Assembly: GCA_022453515.1 (NCBI GenBank)
Contig: JAJNNY010000043.1
Span: forward strand, 248,001 to 312,000
Source: Astrocystis sublimbata
Lineage: Eukaryota > Ascomycota > Sordariomycetes > Xylariales > Xylariaceae
Direction: 5' to 3'
Length of the DNA: 64,000 nt
Positions 43,144-57,834 of the stretch are shown here, piece by piece; positions within the stretch are counted from its first letter, which is position 1, and every line of letters starts with the position of its first letter. The notes under the pieces are model-generated. The model did not search any database. It was not told where the DNA came from and saw nothing but the letters and a program-made list of their open reading frames with translations. The position numbers and the translations under genes are program-made.

Positions 43144-45849
43144 ATGGATACAACACTGCCGCTGCCGTTCCTGGCCTCTGTTGCTGCCCCGCCAGCGCTG
43201 GCCTCGAGCCCAGGGTTGAGTCAGGAGGAGCTGTCATGTCTGGGCTCTGTTTTCTTCGACGCCGCTCCGGAAAATCTCGACGCGCTCATCGACTTCCTGG
43301 CCCAGAACAATGCTGACTTCCAGACCTTCATCGACGCCACTGCCCTGGAATCCCGCGATGACATCGTCTCACTCTTAGACAGCGGCGCTCACAGAATCTT
43401 CGTCCAGCTTCAGAGGCTACCCGACTTCTCCGAGTTTGGCAAGAGAGTCGCTCCCACTTTCACGCAATTGGGCGACATCACCGGCACCGAGAAACAACTT
43501 CTTCTCAAGAACTTTGACCAGAACAACTGCGATATAGCCGGCTTCTTGGCCTCGAGCATAGTGGACAAGATCCCGCTGCTCTTCATAAAGCCAGTGGCCG
43601 ACACGGACTATCTGCAATTTGTGGACATCGCCTCGTCTCTCCAGGCCATCCCCATCATACAATCTGCCCACCTGACTACCAAGAAAGATGAAGCTGATAA
43701 GAAAGTTTACATCCCCACGCTGTTATCCGCGTCTTGGAAAACCGACCGGCCCGACAAACTGTTGCCCACCGTTGTATGTGATGAACGAGGAGTGGCGCTG
43801 GGCCTCGTGTATAGCAGCGAAGAGAGCGTGGCCGAGTCCCTAAGGACACAGACCGGCGTCTACCAGAGCAGGAAGCGTGGCTTGTGGTACAAAGGTGCTA
43901 CTTCGGGTGATACCCAACAACTGGTCAGGGTATCCATGGACTGCGATAACGACGCCCTGAAGTTTGTGGTTAAACAGAATGGGAGGTTCTGTCATCTGGA
44001 GCAGTTCGGCTGTTTTGGTGAGCTTAAGGGTGTCGCGAAACTCGAACGCACGCTGGTATCGAGGAAACAATCTGCGCCAGAGGGATCGTACACCAAGAGA
44101 CTGTTCTCCGACGAGAAGCTACTACGGGCCAAGATCATGGAGGAGGCCCAGGAGCTTTGCGACGCGAAAACACCCGACGAGGTCGCTTTCGAAGCCGCTG
44201 ATTTGATATACTTCGCCTTGACCAAGGCCATAGGTGCGGGTGTCAGTCTTGTCGATATTGAGAAGAACCTCGACGCCAAGAGTCTCAAGGTCAAGAGACG
44301 ACCAGGAAATGCCAAGGGCGAATGGGCCAAGAAGGAGGGCATCGCCGTCGCTCCCGCCGAGAAAGCAGAGGAGGCCGCCAAGAACTCATCGTTACCATTG
44401 ACTTCAGCCCCAGCAACGGAGGCGCACACAGCACCAGATACCGAAAGAATCACAATGAAGCGAGTCGATGTGAGCAAGCTAAGTGAATCCGAGGTCAGGA
44501 ACACTCTCAAGCGACCGTCTCAGAAGTCGGCGGAAACCATCCTGGGCATCGTCAAGCCCATCGTTGACGACGTACGACAAAACGGCGACAAGGCCCTTCT
44601 TTCCTACACTCACAAGTTCGAAAAGGCTACGTCATTGACATCGCCCATCATCAAGGCCCCATTCCCCCAGGAGTTGATGAACCTCACGCCCGAAACAATC
44701 AAGGCTATTGATACTTCCTACGAGAACATACGCAAATTCCACGCAGCTCAAAAGGAAGAGAAACCACTTCACGTGGAAACAATGCCAGGTGTGGTGTGCA
44801 GTCGATTTTCGCGTCCCGTCGAGAGAGTCGGCTTGTATGTACCCGGTGGCACAGCCGTATTGCCTAGCACCGCGCTCATGTTGGGTGTGCCGGCAATGGT
44901 CGCAGGATGCAAGAAGATTGTGCTCGCCTCTCCGCCGCGTTCAGATGGAAGCATCACTCCTGAGATAGTATATGTCGCTCACAAGGTCGGCGCTGAAAGC
45001 ATCGTCTTAGCTGGTGGCGCGCAAGCCGTGGCTGCCATGGCGTACGGCACCGAGAGCGTGAGCAAGGTAGACAAGATCCTCGGACCAGGGAACCAGTTCG
45101 TCACGGCCGCGAAGATGCATGTTAGCAACGACACCAACGCCGGCGTCAGCATCGACATGCCTGCCGGCCCGTCCGAAGTCCTCGTAGTCGCAGACAAGGA
45201 CGCGAACCCGGCCTTTGTGGCCTCAGATCTCCTGTCGCAGGCCGAGCACGGTGTTGATAGTCAGGTCATATGTATCGCTATCGATCTCGATGAGGCCCAC
45301 ATGAAGGCGATAGAAGACGAAGTCCACAACCAAGCTATGGCGCTGCCGCGCGTGGACATTGTCAGGGGCGCCATCAACCACTCTGTCACCGTCCAGGTGA
45401 AAGACATAGATGAGGCCATGAGGATTAGCAATGACTATGCCCCCGAGCATCTGATCCTGCAGATCAAGGATGCCGAGAAGGCCGTCGACCAGGTCATGAA
45501 TGCCGGAAGTGTGTTCATCGGTCAGTGGACACCGGAAAGCGTGGGCGATTACTCGGCTGGTGTAAACCACTCGCTCCGTAAGTTGGCGTGACAACCTTCC
45601 CTTTCATTAACCTTCTAACTCTCTATGATGGGGCATTATTTGCTGACTTCCATTCATGAAGCTACGTACGGCTACGCTAAGCAGTACTCGGGTGTCAACC
45701 TCGGCTCCTTCGTCAAGCACATCACGAGTTCAAATCTCACGGCCGAAGGCCTGAAGAATGTTGGAAGCGCCGTTATGCAGCTGGCTAAGGTCGAGGAGCT
45801 AGAGGCACACAGGCGCGCTGTCGAGATCAGACTCGCTACGCTCGCGTGA
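43144..45849 (+). CDS. HIS4: Trifunctional histidine biosynthesis protein HIS4 (HisI-HisE-HisD fusion)
   Basis: Two exons, 43144-45577 and 45662-45849, join in frame (donor GTAAGT, branch TGCTGAC, acceptor GAAG) to 873 residues. The domains, in order: phosphoribosyl-AMP cyclohydrolase (VVCDERGVALGLVYSSEESV, QSRKRGLWYKGATSGDTQ, about residue 210 on); phosphoribosyl-ATP pyrophosphohydrolase (LRAKIMEEAQELCDA, EAADLIYFAL, about 327 on); and histidinol dehydrogenase from about 439 (VGLYVPGGTAVLPSTALMLG, ILGPGNQFVTAAK, AGPSEVLVVADKDANPAFVA, TYGYAKQYSGVNLGSFVKHI). It catalyses steps 2, 3, 9 and 10 of histidine synthesis in the cytosol. Order and length match fungal HIS4/his-3. The coding end lies only about 370 bp left of the point where the palindrome can still be followed. 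Confidence 0.97.
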
Positions 45850-46354
45850 TTGAATATGTAAGTGATACATACGAACAGAAAAGGAAAAGGGTGTTAGGGA
45901 GCGTACCGATTATTAGAGGGTTAATTTCTAAAATGAGTTTGTTTCGAATGTATTTTCACTTGTAAGGTCGAATAGAGGGTTGGTCGCAAAGCTCGGTGAA
46001 GTTTGGCATGAAGGCATCATAGCGACAATTGGTAACTTGGTGATTTTCGAATAAAACAGTTTTTTGTCTTACTCTTCCAGAACAGATTGAACTATGCTTA
46101 TGATCTCCCTATTCGTACATCCAGTTACTATTGAGCGATGAGCCGAATGGCGAGTGGTTGTCGCGTAAACTATCAAGTTCTATCATTATGGTCTCTGGGA
46201 CTCTAAGATGCCAGAAGCAAAGGGGTATCATATTCAGCTCGTTCTCGCGCCGCTCTAGCATCGTCGTTTTATGTACATCTATCAATCAACATCCGGCATT
46301 TACATATATACATCCCTCATTATATTCCATCACTAAGTAGCAAGCGTACGGGTA
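45850..46354. other. Intergenic, convergent 3' flanks; contains the last traceable point of the left palindrome arm
   Basis: About 500 bp between the HIS4 and membrane-protein coding ends. From 46220 rightwards the sequence is mirrored at the right edge of the window. Left of 46220 the mirror cannot be tested here. Confidence 0.6.
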
Positions 46355-47794
46355 CTACCGTCCCCACACGCCCTGATGTCTCGTTTGCAGTGAGTACGCC
46401 TCCGCGTACACTCCGAACGGAGGCGGCTTCTGTATGACCTCTTCGCCATAGGGTATTCTTCCCTGGTCATACGCTCCACCCCCATAATACGCCCTGCCGT
46501 CGTAGAGGTACGCCTGCGGAAGGCCTTGTTGCTGTTGCAGCTGGACCTCTGCTAATGTCGCCGTTGTGGTCGTGGTGTGGATCTCTCTGGATACGACGAG
46601 GGCCGTGTCCGAGTCAGATGTCTTCCTACTATCCGAGCCATCTCGTATCGAAATATACTGCGATGTCGCGCGGTTCGTGCGGAGTCCTGTCGGGTCGGAC
46701 GCGTATATCTCCGGAGTAGTCTTGACGCTCGGCTTGAGCACTTTGGACCACAAGACCCGGAGCGATGGCACGCAGCCTACGATGAGGGCGACGGAGCATT
46801 CCGTTATTCTGTGTCGTTATTTGTGAGTACGGGCGAGAAAAGAGATGGGTACAGATGTGTTGCTTACGTCGCTAAGATTGATACAGCGAGGGATGTCGTT
46901 GGCCGATCTAGTGACACGGCTTTGAAGAATAGGGATATAATGCTCGCGGCGATGGCGCTGTTGAGACCCACGTGTAAGCGAGGACAATCTTCACAATAGC
47001 AGGGATAGGGGGGGTTCCACGAACAATAAACCGCTAAGAAACAGAAATATAAGCCCGACCCGGCTCTTCACGACGAGCTTGAGTCCGAAGACTACGGGCA
47101 TGGGGAGAATGAGAATGACAACGTCCGCCGTTACGGACACGCTGCCGAGGTAGACGTTGATCATTCGTGTGCGGGTCTGGCATCCCATGATGAATTCGTC
47201 CGACAAGTCGTGCGAGTGCGGTGTGCAAGCTGGCGGGATCGCGACGATGCCAGAGGCATAGACGGCCGCTGTGAGAACCAGTGTCGTATACGATGTGATA
47301 CGTAGCCATTTTTTGATCCCGAAGAGACGCAGGTACAGGAAGAGGATGGGCGCTTTACAGGTCCAGAGTGCCAGGGGGGTTGACACTGAGATGGCTACGG
47401 CGAGCTATTTGATCATGGGATGTCAGTATTTCCGATTTCAATAGTTACTATATAGTGAGGTTGTGAGATACGCCGTACCTGGGCCACTCTATATGGTTCG
47501 ATACTTGGATCATGGAAGCCTGAGGCATGTAAACATTAGCATTTCCCTCCGCGCCAACTTGAGGACATCTCGTGGGAAAGGGGGTAAGCTACCATTTCCT
47601 GCCAAGTCGCTCAGGACGGCGACAGCGACTAACAACGGTATGGCCGATACAGATATGAAGTCGTCGATCAGGAGTTTCCTGTTGTACCGCCAGTTGGCGA
47701 TGAGCCGTAGCGAGACAGCTATGCCCGCCAAAATGACGAACAAAGATTTCAAGGCATCTACGGACGTTTTCGACAGGCCATGTCCTGCATCCAT
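46355..47794 (-). CDS. Rhodopsin/SAT4-family integral membrane protein (left copy)
   Basis: Five exons join in frame: 47794-47593, 47519-47479, 47404-47025, 46957-46868 and 46808-46355, giving 388 residues. The hydrophobic segments suit a seven-helix fungal SAT4/PTH11-like protein (LFVILAGIAVSLRLIANW, AIPLLVAVAVLSDLAG, ITSYTTLVLTAAVYASGIVA, VVILILPMPVVFGLKLVV, GLIFLFLSGLF, ITECSVALIVGCVPSLRVLW). Two Cys (ACTPH and GCQT) lie in a predicted outer loop. The tail is cytoplasmic, Thr/Gln-rich. No CFEM domain. Substrate or ligand unknown. Intron 3 (47024-46958, donor GTTCGT) contains the G7 run that is one base longer than in the right copy. Because it is intronic, both copies encode the same protein. 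Confidence 0.8.
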
Positions 47795-50700
47795 GGGGTG
47801 CCGTGTTTGGGGTTAAGCTTTTGGCCTTAGGCGTTATGAGGTGTGAGCGAGAGCGGATGCATGCGAGTCCATAGCCTCGTGTCGTTCGACGGGATATATC
47901 AAGATCGAAAAGCTGGGCGTAGATGCGATGCGACTCGGGGGGTCTGGGAATTCGGCTGCCTGGGAAGAAGACCACGAGCTGTCATCGATGCCAAGGTGTA
48001 TGGGAGGGCCGAGACTGAGATTCGTTCGAGGTGGCGGAAGGACTGGCCTGGGGGGAATCACTCAAAACGTGGGCTGCGCGAGACTTATCTAACGTCCCTC
48101 AGTCCAAGTCAGGGATTACTACTCTTTTCAGTCGTTCAATAATAGGTATGACTACATAGTATAATGTGCAAGCCACACGCTAGGAACGCAGGCAGGATAT
48201 GTATGATATTGTATAGACATTCGCAAGTAGCGGGACTAGCTCAAAACCGAAGGGGGAGGAAACCATGTCATTCCCCGGCCTGGACAAGCGTATCTTCAAT
48301 ACGGTAGGTAAACTCTTTCTGTCATGCTACTACTGTAGTAGGCGTAATTCTTAGTTTCTATAATCAATCTACGAGTTACTGCTGGGGTTCTGTGTACAGT
48401 TCAGAACATTCTGTGTTTAGGGCGGGTCTCGGGTTTCACAAGTTGGATTGTGAGCTGAAAGCACTCTTGGAAGGTAGTAAGCAACCATTGACAAATCCAC
48501 TTGGCTGTCGGCGGTCGCTCTTGTATGCAGGTCGAGGCACACTCTCTAACCTATTCTTAGCTTGGACTTGGCCAAGATAATTAGCTTCTTCGGCCTCGCA
48601 CGATACTTACCTATCGTAACTTCAAGGTTGACCCCATGTTCGCTGCATCTATGCGAAGAAATTAGATGCAAGGTAGCAGAGACGCCACATAATTATAGTG
48701 TTAACAGCTTTGAGAACAGACACGCGCTGCTCGCTCGTGCGAGGGCAAGCGATGAGCACGATCGGTTGACAACCGATCAACAGGGATGGGAATGCCGTCA
48801 AGAGATGCCGTCGGGGGTGGTGTGTTCGAGGTCTGGCTGATGGGAATCAGCTAGATTGGTGAAAAGGATCGCGGCTCAGTACCCGAATCCTTGGGCGAGC
48901 GGGCGAGACAAAATTTACCTGCCATGCTGTACCGTAATCCGAAGTCGGGTGGATCAGATCTGATATAGAAACGTCGCGAAGGCTAAACCTGAGCCGGCAA
49001 GCGGGTAGCTTCAGCTGACTTTCAGTCCACGCTGACATTGAAGGGGCCATAGGGCAATCCTATGTATATTCATACGGCAAGTGGTTTCTAAGTACAGTAC
49101 TTATAGAGCATATGTAGATTGCAAGTTTGTACCATGTGTTTGTTCCTGTTACCTGTCTGTGTTATCATGTTTAACCTACATGTTGATATTAGTTCGGGGT
49201 TGTATCCTCTCTTTCTCGGGGCTGAAAAGCTATCAGGCGAGGCGCAGAATGAAGCTGGCACTAATAATAATAACCTTAGTGTGCCTTCGCCATCTTCGGC
49301 GGCGCCAAATCGCACTAGATTAGTGCGCTGTGCTCAGCATTCGTCCACTTACAGTAGGTGAGCCATGATTGATATAGACTGCCTTGATAGGCCTAGCGAG
49401 AATAAATACAGAATCTTGTGGCGTTCCCGAGGATTTCCAACCTTGCCCTTACATTAAAACACATGATGAGATATAGCCAATGGTGATGGCAGTCTTGTCA
49501 GCTCCTTGATAGGAGTGCAGTGAAATTTGATGCTGTTCGCTTCTCCGCAACTGGTTTGCAGCATCGCCCCGGCACCCCTGCACCACACGTGCTGCATCTA
49601 TGTTGCATTGCCCCCCTGCACGTCGGTGACCTTGCGATTCCAAGGAGGTGGGGTGGTGGTTCCAGATATCCTTCTATTGTGGTGGTGCAGTAGGTCACTG
49701 ACTAGTCCGAGGACCAAGAGCGCCACCTCAGTGCACGATATATTAAAACCTTGGACACTCGCGTCTCTTCATTGACGTGAAAATTATGGGTTACAGTAGC
49801 AAATTGCTGACTCAAGCTGCCGACGCGACTTCACGAATAGCATGGACAATATTTTCTAGACTATGGCGATCGCGATGTTGTGGCGCTCAAGATTGTGAGC
49901 AATAAATGATGGAGACACGCTACTACGTGTGGCGCTCGGTCATCTACTAGTATCTCATGTTCACTGGTCATCGAATGCGCGAATTTGCTCTTCACCCTAT
50001 GCCCATGTCATGAAGCTTGACAGCCGTTTCTACAATCCAAAATCGCACGTAAATATCGTCTCTGATTATCGTGTTTAGTGCACTTAGTGTGTTGACGTCA
50101 GTTATACTCGTAGCAACCTCATCCACCTAAGGTTAGATGTTCTGTTCTGGAACTACTGGCTACCTACGAGTGTTAGCTCTCGCACTGATCTAACCTAGGG
50201 TGATCACATCGGGGCATGCGTAGCGAAAATGCTTGGTTGGTACCTGCGACAAGTGGTGAGAAGATATTCCTGCAGTTACTTAAGGTTAGCTAGTAACCAT
50301 ATTGTCCTAATAGCTAAATAGGTAGTCTGCCGATTAGTAATGATGATTGTACACAGGGGTTTTCGGAACCTACAACGCCATGTATCTCGAAGGTTGCTAA
50401 CAATCGATCGATGGTTAATATTTGATAGGTATTATGCGAGGGTTTTCATCCATCGCTTCTGACTACGGTGGTGGTATTTGATAACAGAACTCTGAACCCG
50501 TACATAATAAGCATATAATAGCGACCAGCAGTATGTTTATGTTTATCTATGCCGTAATCGAAAGATCCTGTTCTTCGCGGCGTTTCAAAACGTCGTATTA
50601 GACACCCATCTCTGAGAGCACTTCCTTGTCGAGATAAATATATCCGCCCCATTTTGTTCTTCTCTGGCTTCTGTCGGCTCGGTCCCACCCGATCGCGTCC

Positions 50701-52386
50701 GGTTTGGCGATCCTTTAAACATAGCTACCACTAGGCTAGCTCGCTAGGCACGCTCGGCACACACTCGAGGCACTATTCCAGAATGTCGTATCGAGCAACA
50801 CTACAGAAGCTGCGGCATCCATGCTTGGCGCCGGCCCTTCCACGTCGGACTGGCATAGTACAGAGACTACTTATAATCCTTTGGCTTTTCCAGACAGCAG
50901 ACCTCGCTTATCTACAACATTCTGAGTTCGAATACCGCAAATTGATCAATTTGGTCGTGGCCCTCGGCAGATGATCTCATCCACATCGCTAATATCTCCT
51001 AATACATGGCCCGGACCGAGGCCGAATTATAGCTCATGGGATACCGGAGACCAGTCGATTAGGTTGGGGCATCTTGCCTCTGGCTTTGGAGATGGTCCGA
51101 GGTCTGTTGTATTGAACGGTGAATGGCCAGAGCTCTTGTGGCGCATGCATGTACAAGCGTGGTCAATCGATGAACATGCGCACATGTGTACTGTACTATA
51201 AGTTCCTTTGTATAAGTCTTCTAAGTGACACCCCCCAAGTTTCCACGGTTTCACTGCAGCTGCACGCATAGGTACAGAAGATAAGAGTAAGCAGCAAAAA
51301 GACCTTGATGGATTTGTACGCGATACTGCGACAAAGAAGAAGTCCTCTGCATGCATGTTGCGACTTGAGTCACCGTTGTTGTGGCTGGCGCCTCAGTCTC
51401 ACCCTCGTGGGTGAAACACCCAGCAACGTGGCGTCGTGGTTGCATGGCACAGCCCGTGTCCAGCACGTGCTGCTACCTAGTAAGTCGGGCTAGAACCTTT
51501 ATCTAAGTCAAGTTGCTAGCGAAATCATACAGTAGATGTAAAGGGTAGCTGACTTGACGATCATCGTTCAAGAGCTTCGAGGATCTTGTCCATGCTTGTG
51601 TACGTACTGTACAGCGAGTGATGGTTCGTCTTGTGTCACGGGGAGATCCTTCGATTTACAAGAGGTTGTTTCATGTTCTGCTGTGTAATGCCACTGTAGA
51701 TGGGATCTTGTATGTCTGCCTGCTCCTTTAAGGGCAGGAGAGAGCTCTCATAGGAGGATCTGTAGACTTTTTACTTAGCTGGGCAGGTAGATAAGCCATG
51801 GCGTATTCTGTTATTGTCAGCAGCTGATTGGCCTGGTCATCCATTATGATAAAGGTGTTTTCGAACCTGCCCATCAACATATTTGAGAGGGCTGAGTATG
51901 TGAGTAAGGAGAACTGACTACCTAGATATTGTAATCAAGGTATTTTTTGTCATAGTTCTGGAAGGCTGCACATGCAGCCTGAGACTGCTTGGGCAGTTCC
52001 CAAGCACTATGCGACGGTGGGTTTCACATATTTCAGCAGCCTTTGTGAGATAAACTGTAGGCCCGGGTGACGCGACACACGTTTCCACGAATGCAGTACC
52101 ATGTAACATCTCAAACCCTGCTAATGATTCAATGTGCCTCGCAGCAAGTTATCGTCTGCGCGACATGAGTTATGCACAATGACGATCTATCTAGACTCTA
52201 CTTGGATATATACATGCAGCGCTCGTCCTCCTTCATGCTATGGAATCCAACGCAGCACGATGCTATGGTATCATTATCATTAGATCAACCCACGGCTCTC
52301 CCCCCCCGCCCTTTCCCCCCTTCCCCGTCATCTTCATCCTACCAATCCGCCTTGGGTATATGCGCTTCTATGCAATTAAAACATCA
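47795..52386. other. Spacer of left palindrome arm, about 4.6 kb without a recognised gene
   Basis: Short open frames only (up to about 110 codons), none with a domain. It holds an 8-bp-arm inverted repeat (GATCGGTT GAC AACCGATC at 48760-48778) and two adjacent hairpins at 51963-52006. It contains the divergent GH47-distal flank and the membrane-protein promoter. No mobile-element protein was seen. Confidence 0.45.
51963..52006. repeat. Two adjacent perfect hairpins (left copy)
   Basis: AGGCTGCA CA TGCAGCCT at 51963-51980 and TGCTTGGG CAGTT CCCAAGCA at 51986-52006. Each has 8-bp perfect arms, and the two are separated by 5 bp in a non-coding spacer. Confidence 0.7.
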
Positions 52387-54500
<2,114 letters not shown>

Positions 54501-54969
54501 CTCGAGGTGGGCGACACCGTGAGGGTAGTAATACGATAAACCATGAAACCATCGTCAAGCCAAGAAGGAGAAAGCTGGGGAAGGAGGGAATGGCAGCAGC
54601 TGGTTGGGTGCAAGGCGCGGGAACAATGGACCAGATTACATTGCTGACAGGGCATTTTAATTATCCCATGTCCTGTTCAAGTACCTTCACTGCCATACTT
54701 TGCGGGGAAGGTACAGGCCTGGCTTGGAGGCCCCTGCAGATCCCCGGATAGGTCGGGCAAGCTGCAAGACATGGACCTTACGAACCCCCCCAAAAAAAAC
54801 CAGTTCAGCCATCAAACAGTAAGAAAAGAGACAAAATAAAAACATATATGCAATCAACCGTTATAGTAAGCGCAGCATGCCATAGTTTGGCATGTTGAGA
54901 TTCTCTTCTAGCAGTATTTAGCACTTGGAACGCAACGACGTTCATCCGGATGGCAACTTGTTCAAACAG

Positions 54970-55065
54970 GGGCGAATGGTCTAGGGGTATGATACTCCCT
55001 TCGCATCGAGTATTATCTCGTAATGAGTATGGGAGGGGTCCGGGGTTCAATTCCCCGTTCGTCCA
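54970..55065 (+). tRNA. tRNA-Ala(CGC) with a 24-nt intron (left copy)
   Basis: The acceptor GGGCGAA pairs with TTCGTCC and includes the G3:U70 pair that marks alanine tRNAs; the discriminator is A at 55065. Box A TGGTCTAGGGG is at 54977-54987 and box B GGTTCAATTCC at 55044-55054. The anticodon stem is CTCCC (54995-54999) with GGGAG (55031-55035) and the loop is TTCGCAT, so the anticodon is CGC at 55002-55004. The intron is 55006-55029, one base after the anticodon as usual. A T4 run at 55071-55074 can end Pol III transcription. It is transcribed towards the palindrome centre. Confidence 0.93.
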
Positions 55066-55155
55066 TGATGTTTTACTATTTTAATCATTAATATTTACTT
55101 ATTAATTAGTAATAGATAATAAGTAAATATTAATGATTAAAATAGTAAAACATCA
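55066..55155. repeat. Palindrome centre: AT-rich inverted repeat with 12-bp spacer
   Basis: The arms meet at 55104/55117 with the spacer 55105-55116 between them. The 39 bp on each side are AT-rich 3' flanks of two convergent tRNA genes. A single strand could fold back with a 12-base loop. Confidence 0.97.
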
Positions 55156-55251
55156 TGGACGAACGGGGAATTGAACCCCGGACCCCTCCCATACTCATTA
55201 CGAGATAATACTCGATGCGAAGGGAGTATCATACCCCTAGACCATTCGCCC
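55156..55251 (-). tRNA. tRNA-Ala(CGC) with a 24-nt intron (right copy)
   Basis: Exact reverse-complement copy of the left tRNA gene, with the same boxes, intron and anticodon. It is convergent with the left copy across 90 bp. Confidence 0.92.
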
Positions 55252-55720
55252 CTGTTTGAACAAGTTGCCATCCGGATGAACGTCGTTGCGTTCCAAGTGC
55301 TAAATACTGCTAGAAGAGAATCTCAACATGCCAAACTATGGCATGCTGCGCTTACTATAACGGTTGATTGCATATATGTTTTTATTTTGTCTCTTTTCTT
55401 ACTGTTTGATGGCTGAACTGGTTTTTTTTGGGGGGGTTCGTAAGGTCCATGTCTTGCAGCTTGCCCGACCTATCCGGGGATCTGCAGGGGCCTCCAAGCC
55501 AGGCCTGTACCTTCCCCGCAAAGTATGGCAGTGAAGGTACTTGAACAGGACATGGGATAATTAAAATGCCCTGTCAGCAATGTAATCTGGTCCATTGTTC
55601 CCGCGCCTTGCACCCAACCAGCTGCTGCCATTCCCTCCTTCCCCAGCTTTCTCCTTCTTGGCTTGACGATGGTTTCATGGTTTATCGTATTACTACCCTC
55701 ACGGTGTCGCCCACCTCGAG

Positions 55721-57834
<2,114 letters not shown>

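Noticed and set aside
47025..47386. Left membrane-protein copy as a frameshifted pseudogene
   Set aside because: The extra G falls within intron 3. With splicing, both copies encode the same protein.
54970..55065. tRNA-Pro assignment
   Set aside because: The D-arm resembles fungal tRNA-Pro, but the loop TTCGCAT gives anticodon CGC and the acceptor has G3:U70, both alanine features.
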